From positions 186,001-250,000 of the forward strand of contig CALWRS010000002.1 of assembly GCA_944384025.1 (NCBI GenBank): a stretch of DNA of 64,000 bases, in the 5' to 3' direction. Shown in pieces: positions 44,181-52,309 of this stretch; position 1 is the stretch's first letter; each line of letters opens with the position of its first letter. The position numbers and the translations under genes are program-made. This DNA is from an uncultured Lachnospiraceae bacterium (GTDB taxonomy: Bacteria; Bacillota; Clostridia; Lachnospirales; Lachnospiraceae). The notes beneath the pieces were generated by a model. That model had not been told where the DNA came from and did not search any database. It saw nothing but the letters and a program-made list of their open reading frames with translations.

Positions 44181-44517
44181 ATCTTCATTCTTCTACCGTC
44201 TCTTTTCTCCTACCACTGTTACTCACACTCTCCCATCTCCCTCAAAACTTCCATAAGGCTTTTCACAGTGTTTAGTCGCGTGGTTATTCGCGAGGTTTCG
44301 CGGGCTTTTCACCGGTTAGCTCTTGATAACTTCATTCGCGGGACCGTGACGATCGCGGTTTACGGAAATTTCATAGAAAGTTTATCAAAAATTGCCGGGG
44401 TCGGAGTTTAAAAACACAGCATGTCTTCTGACAACTTACTCAATATTAGTGGAAAAGGCCCTTTCCATAATTTCTTCATTTGGAAAAACTGAAACCATCG
44501 TACATCCCTTACGCTTT
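44181..44517. other. Gene-free stretch with a GC-rich patch
   Basis: No supported gene is seen. The stretch 44270-44400 is noticeably richer in GC and CpG (repeated TCGCG) than its surroundings. It ends in TTATCAAAAATTGCCGGGG, which resembles TTATAAAAAATCACCGGGG at about 47796. Both may be worn ends of related inserted elements. Confidence 0.4.
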
Positions 44518-44674
44518 CTATTTTTTATTCTCTTTGGCTTCAGCATATTTCAAATTCTGTGAAAGTTCTATTGTCATCTGCTCGATTTTTCTGCATTGTT
44601 TTCTTATCTCCACAGCTCTTTTTCTTTTTTCGCGTAAAGAAAGCATATATTCTTTAAAGAAAGAGTTTTTTCAT
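44518..44674 (-). pseudogene. Small basic helical protein gene, frameshifted at its start
   Basis: AAGGAG precedes ATG 44672-44674 on the minus strand, but that frame stops after six codons. One extra A in the six-A run directly after the ATG would give MKKNSFFKEYMLSLREKRKR, and the frame continues through CRKIEQMTIELSQ to TAG at 44518 (about 52 residues). An internal ATG at 44646 would give 42 residues without repair. Not recognised. It lies just downstream of the broken membrane/GAF-like gene, probably in the same old operon. Confidence 0.35.
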
Positions 44675-44713
44675 GGTTGGTCTCCTTATATGATTTTGTG
44701 GTGTCATTTTGGT

Positions 44714-45688
44714 CTACCGATGTCTGTTTTTTCTGTTTTTTGAATTCCGCTTACCTGATCGATTATTATTTTTAGTATAATTTCTGTTATTTTGACTACT
44801 ATGAGTCGTGACTGTTCCCTGGTTTAGTTGAAGTAAATAGTATTGATATTTACTTAACACGTTAAAAAGGATTGACGCGTAAGACTTAACAATATGTGTA
44901 TAATCTTTTTCTTTATCCTTTGGGAAAGCTGATTTCGATAATGAGTCCACACACAGGAATCCCCAGATACAATAGTCCTCATTTTCCGTCCTATAAAATA
45001 ATATATCATTTGCAGCCCGAATTGGTGCAACTATAGCACCAATATAGTATTTCTTCAATTCTCTGTAGTGTTTAAATACTTTTTAATACTCCGTTTTTTC
45101 CGCTTCTCACATCATTCGCTGAACGTTCCCTATCCGTATTATGAGAACGTGCAAAAGTTCTTATACTCGCCTTTTCATATTTCACACCGGCCACATCTCC
45201 GCCAATAATAAGCTTCACACAACTGCATACAGGCTTTCCGCTCAATGCGAATAATGTATCTGATAAATAGTTCAGGGAAATTTCCAAATAACTTTTTTTA
45301 CTTCTCCATGCAAAAGTTCTTCTGTTAAAGCATTGGTTTTATATTCATTTTCCAGTTTGTTAATAGCATTACGATAATCACGCGAAAACCAATAGTAATT
45401 TGTTGAGACAATTGCTTGTATTTTTCTATGGTTAGAAGCTTTAATACTATAGCGAAGCAGGGTGGACACAAACAGAAGGATAAAAACGGGAAACAGAATA
45501 TCTTTCCATGGAATTTCTTCTAAGCGTTGCTTTCGAAGCATGGCAAATATAATACAGATTACAGGATACAAAATCCCAGATATCGTTCCCAAATTTGCAA
45601 GAAAGCCTACAATTTCTTGCAACGATCCAGGCAGCCATTTTTCAACGATGGAATCCCAAAAACTATTACCGTCCCCCATCCTACTCAT
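44714..45688 (-). pseudogene. Membrane protein with GAF-like domain, split by two frameshifts
   Basis: Three consecutive minus-strand frames belong together. The first (45688-45272) has two hydrophobic segments (LGTISGILYPVICIIFAML, ILFPVFILLFVSTLL). At the seven-A tract 45293-45299 the sense moves to the next frame (SYLEISLNYLSDTLFALSGK), and at an A run near 45077 it returns (VFKHYRELKKYYIGAIVAPI). The last part (CIWGFLCVDSLSKSAF ... VKSYASILFNVLSKY) resembles the end of a GAF domain. The whole would be about 320 residues, with two membrane helices plus a ligand-sensing domain. This layout is known from sensor or effector proteins, but the family is not established here. Confidence 0.55.
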
Positions 45689-45741
45689 CCCCCTCGTAAC
45701 TACAATTTTTAATAATCTAAAAAGAGCTATTAGCCAGTTTA

Positions 45742-46695
45742 CTACAGGTCACTATACAACTCTTCCCGATACACGCCGTCAGCTATCAGTTTCTTAAAGC
45801 TCTCCACCACGGCAGCTTTATCTTCCTTATATGTAACCCCAAACCATTTATCTTTCGTTTCCAGCACCTTCACCGTACACTTAGCATCTCTCAGCAGGCC
45901 GCCAATCAGCGTGGGCAATAGATACTCTGCTTTCTGCGGATTCGCCGGAACAGCCCTTTCAAAGAACGCCTTAAATCCACTCTCCAACACCGTCAGGAAC
46001 ACCGGGGCGCATCCTTCCTTTGCAGGGAAGCCCCAGAAATTCATGGACACATAGGATTCCGGATCCAGTCTTACTCCATTGGCTTCTGCTCCAACCATAC
46101 CATTCTCTACGGTCTTTACAATATTGCTTGTCTCCACCACATCTATAATGTGCGTGTGGCCTTCTGTAACCTTGCACACTCCTCTGGTAACCCCACCGTT
46201 ATCAGAAAGAGTATTCTTCAGGATGAAGCCTGACATTGCAATCGCATTATCAGCATGATCCAGGATCAGCCAGTCATGGAGCTGACGAAATGCTTCTTTA
46301 CCGTAGTAATCATCTGCGTTGATCACCGCGAAAGGAGTATCAATCAGCTCCTTCGCCGCCAATACAGCCTGTCCGGTTCCCCAGGGCTTGGTACGACCGG
46401 ATGGAACAGTGTGACCGGTCGGTATGGAAGATAGATCCTGAAATGCGTAGGCTATTTCCACACCTATATTCTTGCACACAGACTCAATCCTATTGCCGAT
46501 CCGTTCCCGGAAGTCAGATTCGATATCTTTCCGGATTACGAAGATGATTTTGTTGAACCCGGCTGCTATCGCATCGTGGATCGAGTAATCCATGATGATT
46601 TCATCGTTAAGACCCACCGGCTCCAATTGCTTAATGCCGCCTCTAAAGCGACTGCCGATGCCTGCGGCCATGATCAGTAGGGTTGTATTTTTCAT
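45742..46695 (-). CDS. Sugar-phosphate nucleotidyltransferase family protein
   Basis: A 317-residue GT-A-fold nucleotidyltransferase. The N-terminal MAAGIGSRFRGGIKQLEPVG is the NTP-binding loop with the catalytic Arg and Lys region. INADDYYGKEAF at about 125 carries the metal-binding Asp, and the C-terminal part (KWFGVTYKEDKAAVV) follows the usual pattern. It activates a sugar or choline-like phosphate for the polysaccharide locus; the substrate cannot be fixed. Codon use, richer in C-ending codons than the flanking AT-rich capsule genes, resembles rfbA and ugd in this window. It is intact, between broken genes. Confidence 0.85.
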   Translation of the reverse strand: MKNTTLLIMAAGIGSRFRGGIKQLEPVGLNDEIIMDYSIHDAIAAGFNKIIFVIRKDIESDFRERIGNRIESVCKNIGVEIAYAFQDLSSIPTGHTVPSGRTKPWGTGQAVLAAKELIDTPFAVINADDYYGKEAFRQLHDWLILDHADNAIAMSGFILKNTLSDNGGVTRGVCKVTEGHTHIIDVVETSNIVKTVENGMVGAEANGVRLDPESYVSMNFWGFPAKEGCAPVFLTVLESGFKAFFERAVPANPQKAEYLLPTLIGGLLRDAKCTVKVLETKDKWFGVTYKEDKAAVVESFKKLIADGVYREELYSDL

Positions 46696-46749
46696 TTGAT
46701 TTTTACCTCATGATAGAGGTATTTTAATAAGGCAATATTGACTTTTAAA

Positions 46750-47760
46750 TCAAAACGGCTTGAAAAGCATTTTTTTCATCTTCATTTTATCCGCTACCCA
46801 ACTCACAAACAACGGTGCGAAAACACCAAGAGTAAATGAAAGCAACATTTGGATTGGAATGAACGAAATTCCTACTTTGGGAGCAATGGTTCTAACTCCA
46901 GCTGTCACGATTACATGCATCACATAAATTTCTAAAGAATGTTTTCCTAGATAACACAGAACTCTCCCATCAATTTTATTCTCAAATCGCGTTGCCATAT
47001 CAATTAAAAACACGCAAATACAAAAAGCTAAAAATCCTCCCCATAACGGCACTGATGTCCAGCCTGAAATCTTATACATGTTCTGACGTAAGTAGAATGC
47101 TAATAGTACGACTCCTATGCATCCTATGTAAACCCTAACTTTTTTTATCTGTACTACAACAAAATCCTGCCAAAGAAAACCTATAACAAAAAAGATTAAG
47201 TATTGGAAAAAACGAGCAACAGTGATATCAGGTAGTTTCTTCATGATAATCGTTTGAAATAAGCAAGAAATCACACTCAAAGCAGCTGCAATCAATAATG
47301 ATTTTTTCGAGTGAATAACAAACATAAAAAATACGTAAAAAAGAATAAGTATATAAAGATACCAAAACGTAGGCATAGCAACAATTGGAATCTGCAACAA
47401 AGATTTTATGCTCGTAACGTTGTTTGTAGACGAATCAAACACCATTTTAAATGCCCAAAGCACAACCGACCATAGTGTGTAAATCCACAGCGTATTTTTT
47501 ATCTGTCGAATTATACGTGGTTTCTTGTATCTAATATTGTCACCTTCAAAGGATGCGTATGCAGTCCTAAAGGTAATTCCAGATAGCATAATAAACAGAG
47601 GCATATGGAAGGAATATATTAGATTATACAAAACAAGACAGAACTGCGTATACCCCCCAGTTAAATTGGCATTAACAAATCCTTCTAACACATGGCCCAT
47701 TACAACTGTAAGGATTGCAAATCCTTTAAGTTGGTCAACATACGTTAATCTTTTACTCAT
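46750..47760 (-). CDS. Acyltransferase 3 family membrane protein
   Basis: A 336-residue polytopic membrane O-acyltransferase of the Acyltransferase_3 family, likely acetylating a surface glycan. The N-terminal RLTYVDQLKGFAILTVVMGH contains the conserved D-x-x-K-G-F/I and the helix-end His used in catalysis. About ten hydrophobic helices follow, with the HSLEIYVMHVIV segment typical near the C-terminus. GGAGG lies 13 nt before the ATG. Its codon usage is AT-rich, like the capsule core. Intact. Confidence 0.88.
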   Translation of the reverse strand: MSKRLTYVDQLKGFAILTVVMGHVLEGFVNANLTGGYTQFCLVLYNLIYSFHMPLFIMLSGITFRTAYASFEGDNIRYKKPRIIRQIKNTLWIYTLWSVVLWAFKMVFDSSTNNVTSIKSLLQIPIVAMPTFWYLYILILFYVFFMFVIHSKKSLLIAAALSVISCLFQTIIMKKLPDITVARFFQYLIFFVIGFLWQDFVVVQIKKVRVYIGCIGVVLLAFYLRQNMYKISGWTSVPLWGGFLAFCICVFLIDMATRFENKIDGRVLCYLGKHSLEIYVMHVIVTAGVRTIAPKVGISFIPIQMLLSFTLGVFAPLFVSWVADKMKMKKMLFKPF

Positions 47761-47789
47761 TTGAATGAACCTCCAAAAATATTATAGTT

Positions 47790-47933
47790 TCAACTTATAA
47801 AAAATCACCGGGGTCTGGCACCAATGTGGTCCTTCGCAGTAGATATTTAGTCAATTTGGCGGTCAGGAATGACAGTTTGAGTGCTCCGCGACAGAGTTCG
47901 GTCACGGTCATGGATTTGCTGAACTCAATACGG
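47790..47933. repeat. Remnant of an inserted element with hairpin repeat copy 2
   Basis: The segment starts at TTATAAAAAATCACCGGGG and ends in hairpin copy 2, GAGTTCGGT / GCTGAACTC at 47894-47926, followed by AATACGG, as in copy 1. The 3' end of the neighbouring acetyltransferase gene stops matching its family exactly where this segment begins. The gene was therefore probably truncated by it. Confidence 0.5.
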
Positions 47934-48353
47934 GTATTCTTGCAGGATTTCCAGCATAAACTGAATTACATTCAATTTTTCCACTAACAACACTCCCTGC
48001 TCCAATAACAACATTGTCTCCTATAGAAGTATTTTTTAAGATAATTGAATTCATGCCAATAAATACATTATCTCCAATGTCCAAGTATCCTATACCGCCA
48101 AGTATTTCTCCATAAACACCTGCTAAAACAGACCAGCTATAATCGTGCGTTAATAAGATACATCCCCTTGTTATTCTTACATTGTTACCTATTTTAATCA
48201 TGTGAGGATTCTGAATATCAATTACTGTATTTTCAGGATCAAATATCCTACACCCCCCATTTGTATTCCGCGCTTCCTCAATTGCATAACATATTCTTCA
48301 GATTCAATCTTATGCATTAACATCTTTTTTATAACATAGCGAAGTCTTCCCAT
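47908..48353 (-). pseudogene. Hexapeptide-repeat acetyltransferase, frameshifted and 3'-truncated
   Basis: From ATG 48353 (AGAGGTG upstream) the frame gives MGRLRYVIKKMLMHKIESEE and soon stops. One extra G in the six-G run at about 48253-48258 would join it to CRIFDPENTVIDIQNPHMIK and the left-handed beta-helix repeats (IGNNVRITRGCILLTHDYSW, IGDNVFIGMNSIILKN, VYAGNPARI). Such enzymes O- or N-acetylate sugars in polysaccharide loci, with His in LTHDY as the catalytic base. After AGNPARI the family sequence is replaced by the inserted repeat element. Confidence 0.75.
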
Positions 48354-48371
48354 ATTCACACCTCTTGTTCA

Positions 48372-48950
48372 TCACTGCTCCCAGTAGAATTTCTCCAGTT
48401 CCTCTCTAGTAGAATTCCAATTGTCAATTTCTGTAATATTAACTCGCTTATTGACCAATGCCTCTACTGTTCCAATCACTTTTGCAGGATTACCACCAAC
48501 GACAGTACCTTCTAGAACATCTTTTGTTACAACGCTTCCTCCAGCAACAATAGTATTAGAATAGATTGTTATACCAGGCATAAATATTGCGCCCCCCCCA
48601 ATGCATACATTGTCTCGTATACTAATACATCAAAAATGGACTTTGAAAATCGCTCGTTTAGAGTATTCCGAATGCGCATTGAACATCTTCGAAAAAATAT
48701 CATGCGTAATAAACTCAACTCCACAGGCAATACGGACATTGTTTCCGATTGAAATCAAGCACGCGTCTGCCGGAATACTTTTTGGCTCATAATAGCAATT
48801 ATCTCCCATTGAGTGGAAAACTCCGCACCGTTTTAAATATTCTGCACGCCATGCTCCATTTTTACCTCTATATGCTGTTTTTAATAACATACTCCGAATA
48901 CGATTGATTTTTCTTTCTCGGCTTAAAGTATTTCTTCTAGAATTGTGCAT
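48372..48950 (-). pseudogene. Hexapeptide-repeat acetyltransferase with in-frame stop
   Basis: From ATG 48950 the reading frame passes LKRCGVFHSMGDNCYYEPKS and IGNNVRIACGVEFITHDIF to VHF, then an in-frame TGA at about 48630. The same frame continues as CISIRDNVCIGGGAIFMPGI and TIYSNTIVAGGSVVTKDV, through AKVIG, to a normal end at 48372. Readthrough would give about 192 residues, a normal length. A single substitution therefore broke the gene. Selenocysteine is unlikely because the TGA lies in a beta-helix repeat position with no known catalytic role. It is the second of two dead acetyltransferase genes in a row. Confidence 0.78.
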
Positions 48951-48969
48951 ACCTGTCTACTTCTCATAA

Positions 48970-49216
48970 TTAAAAAATATATTTCAATCCCAGCCACTTC
49001 TGATCTTTAATGCTCAGATTCAGCGCAGTGCCATCGTCCAGCATATACCCATCAGCACTTGCTGTACCCTTATATGTTCCTTCAACTCCCGGCCATTCAA
49101 TACCAATCTCCGGGTCATTCCATGCCATACCACCCTCGTCATTCGGATGATAGAAGTCGTCGCACTTATAGCAGAACTCAGCCGTATCGCTCAGGACAAG
49201 GAAGCCATGTGCAAAT
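48970..49216 (-). pseudogene. rfbC: 3' remnant of a second rfbC
   Basis: The minus strand encodes the last third of an RmlC epimerase: FAHGFLVLSDTAEFCYKC, HPNDEGGMAWNDPEIGIEWP, then LSIKDQKWLGLKYIF and TAA. It is very similar to the C-terminus of the intact rfbC at 36.5 kb. The 5' two-thirds is missing; at 49216-49217 the sequence changes directly into rfbB, out of frame. This is a deletion junction. Confidence 0.88.
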
Positions 49217-49217
49217 C

Positions 49218-49871
49218 ATAGACCGGTAACTGTTTGTGATGCTTCACGTTGTTGATCATCAGAGGAATCAACTTCTCCGGGAACTGCTACGGACCATAGT
49301 TATTACTGCATCTTGTGATGTTGATCGGCATACCGTAGGTGTCATGAAATGCTTTCACAAAGTGATCAGCAGATGCCTTAGAGCTTGAATAGGGGCTGTG
49401 CGGATTGATGGGCGTAGTCTCCATGAAGTAACCCTCAGCTCCCAGAGCACCGTAGACCTCATCCGTGCTGACTTGCAGGTACTTCTTGCCCTCTTTCCAG
49501 GTCTTAGCCTCGGCGTCATACCACGCTTCCTTGGCTCTCTGGAGCAGATTTACTGTACCCATCACGTTTGTTTCAACAAATATCTCATGATTGGTAATGG
49601 AACGGTCAACGTGGCTTTCTGCAGCGAAATTGATCACATAGTCAAAATCGTGTTGCTCGAATAAGGACGTAACCAGTTCCTTATCACAGATGTCGCCCTG
49701 GACGAACACATGGCGAGGGTCTCCCTCTACACCTTTCAGATTCTCCAAATTTCCCGCATAGGTCAACTTATCAAGATTGACAAGCAGAATGTCGTCATAT
49801 TTCTTCAGCATGTAATACACAAAGTTAGAACCGATGAATCCGGCACAGCCGGTAATCAGATATCTTTTCAT
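49218..49871 (-). pseudogene. rfbB: dTDP-glucose 4,6-dehydratase, truncated
   Basis: RfbB/RmlB converts dTDP-glucose to dTDP-4-keto-6-deoxyglucose. From ATG 49871 (GAGGAGAG upstream) the protein reads TGCAGFIGSNFVYYML (Rossmann glycine motif). AAESHVDRSI follows, then STDEVYGALG and the catalytic Tyr/Lys of SPYSSSKASADHF. In-frame TAG at 49287 replaces a Tyr codon of the family sequence NNYGPYQFPEKLIP. Recognisable sequence continues to PVY at 49218 and then jumps into the rfbC tail. About the last 100 residues are lost. The enzyme must be non-functional or severely shortened. Confidence 0.88.
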
Positions 49872-49928
49872 AACAGTTTCTCTCCTCACACCCCTGCTCC
49901 CACAATCTATGAGAGAACAGCGCTATAT

Positions 49929-50825
49929 TTAATGCAGTACATCCAGGTACTTGCCATCCAACACGTCTTTTAAATACTGGCCGTACTGGTTCTTCTTTAA
50001 CACCTCATAGACAGCCAGAACCTCTTCACGGCTGATCCAACCGTTGAGATAGGCAATCTCCTCAAGACAGGCGATTTTCCTGTGCTGATGCTGTTCGGTT
50101 GTTTTCACATAGTTAGTAGCGTCTACCAAGCTCTCGTGTGTACCGGTATCAAGCCACGTAAAGCCTTGACCAAGAAGTTCTACATTAAGGCTTCCGTCCT
50201 CCAGATAAATGCGATTAAGGTCTGTGATCTCCAGTTCTCCGCGGGCAGAAGGCTTTAGATTTTTGGCATACTCGACCACACGGTTATCATAGAAATACAG
50301 ACCTGTTACACAGTAGTTACTCTTCGGTTTTTCAGGTTTTTCTTCTATCGATATGGCCTTTCTATTCTTGTCAAACTCCACGATGCCGAATCTCTCCGGA
50401 TCATCCACATAGTATCCAAAGACTGTGGCTCCCTTGCCGGACTCAGCGTTCTCCACAGCTGCTTTTAATCTCTTCTTAAGACCATGCCCAGCAAAGATGT
50501 TGTCGCCGAGAACCATTGCCACAGTATCATCACCGATAAAATCCGCACCGATGATAAACGCCTGTGCCAGACCGTCAGGACTTGGCTGTACAGCATATGT
50601 AAGGTTCACACCAAACTGATGGCCATCACCAAGAAGGTCTTTAAATCTCGGCGTATCCTGTGGTGTGGAGATGATGAGGATGTCCCGAATGCCCGCATTC
50701 ATCAGAACAGACATCGGGTAGTAAATCATCGGTTTATCATAAATCGGAAGTAACTGTTTAGAAGTCACTTTTGTAAGCGGGTAAAGGCGTGTACCGGACC
50801 CGCCTGCTAAAATAATTCCTTTCAT
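49929..50825 (-). CDS. rfbA: Glucose-1-phosphate thymidylyltransferase
   Basis: RfbA/RmlA makes dTDP-glucose from dTTP and glucose-1-phosphate. It has 298 residues. The N-terminal [18 protein letters not shown], the [15 protein letters not shown] loop and [12 protein letters not shown] near residue 108 are diagnostic, as is the [14 protein letters not shown] segment. ATG 50825 follows GGAGCG. It appears intact, while the next enzyme of the pathway (rfbB) just downstream is broken. Its product might therefore feed another dTDP-sugar route, or an rfbB elsewhere in the genome. Confidence 0.95.
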   Translation of the reverse strand: MKGIILAGGSGTRLYPLTKVTSKQLLPIYDKPMIYYPMSVLMNAGIRDILIISTPQDTPRFKDLLGDGHQFGVNLTYAVQPSPDGLAQAFIIGADFIGDDTVAMVLGDNIFAGHGLKKRLKAAVENAESGKGATVFGYYVDDPERFGIVEFDKNRKAISIEEKPEKPKSNYCVTGLYFYDNRVVEYAKNLKPSARGELEITDLNRIYLEDGSLNVELLGQGFTWLDTGTHESLVDATNYVKTTEQHQHRKIACLEEIAYLNGWISREEVLAVYEVLKKNQYGQYLKDVLDGKYLDVLH

Positions 50826-50881
50826 TATACACGCTCCAATTTCTTTTCTTATTCTCTGCATTAATACTCATTTTTTGAGTA

Positions 50882-52309
50882 TTATGTATCAACACTGCCG
50901 CAAATTTTTCTTTTTAAAATTTTACCAATCACGGCGATAAACTGTTTATAATTAAGTATACCAAATACAACGCAAGCAATAATGACATTAAAACCCGATA
51001 GAAATTCATTATGAATATAATTCACTCCAACAAAATAAGTAAATATCAGGAAACATATTAGGGTCTGCCTATTAAATTTTAAATTGCATGTCTTTCGAAT
51101 GTCTACATACCTTATCGCAAATAATAAAGCATAAGCTACTAATGTAGACAGCGACGCAGCGTATAACCCTATAAATCTTACTAGGGATATGTGGCAAACT
51201 ACATTTGCCACTGCTGCAAATACTGTTGTTACTCCATTTTTCTTTGACTGCTTCTGCGCAACATAGATTCCGCCGATAAACTGTGCTAACATCGAAAAGA
51301 CAATAGCGCATATCATAATTGGCACTTGATAGCTGGCGTTCATATATTCTTCTGAAAAAAGTAACTTAAAAAGCCAGTAGTTAAAACTTAAGACAACAAT
51401 GCAAATAGAAGTAACAATCTCTAGCATCTGATTCATTGTACTGCTATAATACTTATCTCTATCCGCATCATTCATGGTTTCAGTTGCACTTTGTTGCCAA
51501 GAATAGTGAAAAACGTTAAATATATTCTGACATAAATTGGGTATTTTATGCGCCACTGCCAAAATTGCATTCATTGATGTTCCAAGGTACAAAGATACGA
51601 TCGATCTGTCAGATACACCTACTATCCACCAAGAAACTGAATTTGGAAGCATCGGAACTGAATAACATACCATTTTCTTTCCGTAATTGAGATCCACAGC
51701 CTTTACATCAATATATTTCCACATCTTTGACCGTAATAGCATAAAAAGAGCAGAAATTACATCCCCAAATATGTATGCATAAAGCAAGCCCGCTAAACCT
51801 AATTTTTTTAAAAAAACAAAATACAGTACCCCTACTGATAATCCGACTACAAAAATAATATTGCTTAACGTATAATCTTCAAGACGTTTCATTCCCCTCA
51901 ATGTCATTTGGCAAAATGAAAATATTATTTCTACAATCAAATAACAAAATATGGCATTATAAACGGCACTATTTTCATCGAAAACGACTGCAAATACGCA
52001 ACCAGTAAACACAGCAAAAAGCATTCCTATGGTGTCGATTGCAAATGCTGTTGATATAATTTTCTTTTTGGAGACATCATCAATTGTATCCAATAAAAAT
52101 CTAAACACTGCTTCGCCTGATGCAATGGTTAAAACAGGGACTAGTAGTGTCACATATGATAAAATCAAGTCAAATGTTCCATAATCAGATGTTGAAACCC
52201 ATCTAGTAATCAACGGTGTCATAAAAAACATGATGCCTTTAGTACATAGCACACCAAAGCTTAAAATCGTGGTATTTTTTACAAGAGCCAGTTCCCTTTT
52301 GCCCATCAA
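50882..52309 (-). CDS. Wzx-type polysaccharide flippase (MOP superfamily)
   Basis: A 475-residue membrane protein with about 12-14 hydrophobic helices, of the polysaccharide-specific flippase branch (RfbX/Wzx), moving lipid-linked repeat units across the membrane. The N-terminal NTTILSFGVLCTKGIMFFMT and TRWVSTSDYGTFDL are typical: these proteins start with a helix pair followed by a short Tyr-Gly-rich loop. Its start overlaps the stop of the upstream gene by 4 nt. It lies in the AT-rich core of the capsule locus. Confidence 0.9.
   Translation of the reverse strand: MMGKRELALVKNTTILSFGVLCTKGIMFFMTPLITRWVSTSDYGTFDLILSYVTLLVPVLTIASGEAVFRFLLDTIDDVSKKKIISTAFAIDTIGMLFAVFTGCVFAVVFDENSAVYNAIFCYLIVEIIFSFCQMTLRGMKRLEDYTLSNIIFVVGLSVGVLYFVFLKKLGLAGLLYAYIFGDVISALFMLLRSKMWKYIDVKAVDLNYGKKMVCYSVPMLPNSVSWWIVGVSDRSIVSLYLGTSMNAILAVAHKIPNLCQNIFNVFHYSWQQSATETMNDADRDKYYSSTMNQMLEIVTSICIVVLSFNYWLFKLLFSEEYMNASYQVPIMICAIVFSMLAQFIGGIYVAQKQSKKNGVTTVFAAVANVVCHISLVRFIGLYAASLSTLVAYALLFAIRYVDIRKTCNLKFNRQTLICFLIFTYFVGVNYIHNEFLSGFNVIIACVVFGILNYKQFIAVIGKILKRKICGSVDT

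Noticed and set aside
44094-44411. Plus-strand open frame covering the GC-rich patch
   Set aside because: It begins inside the YolD remnant and spans its terminator, with no ribosome site and no recognisable similarity.
44480-44743. Plus-strand open frame of 87 codons with hydrophobic character
   Set aside because: It runs antisense to a small minus-strand gene that has a good ribosome site. The hydrophobicity reflects the complement of Lys-rich coding.
48628-48632. Selenocysteine insertion at the acetyltransferase TGA
   Set aside because: The position is in a structural repeat rather than an active site and no SECIS-like hairpin is evident. The neighbouring genes are also decayed.
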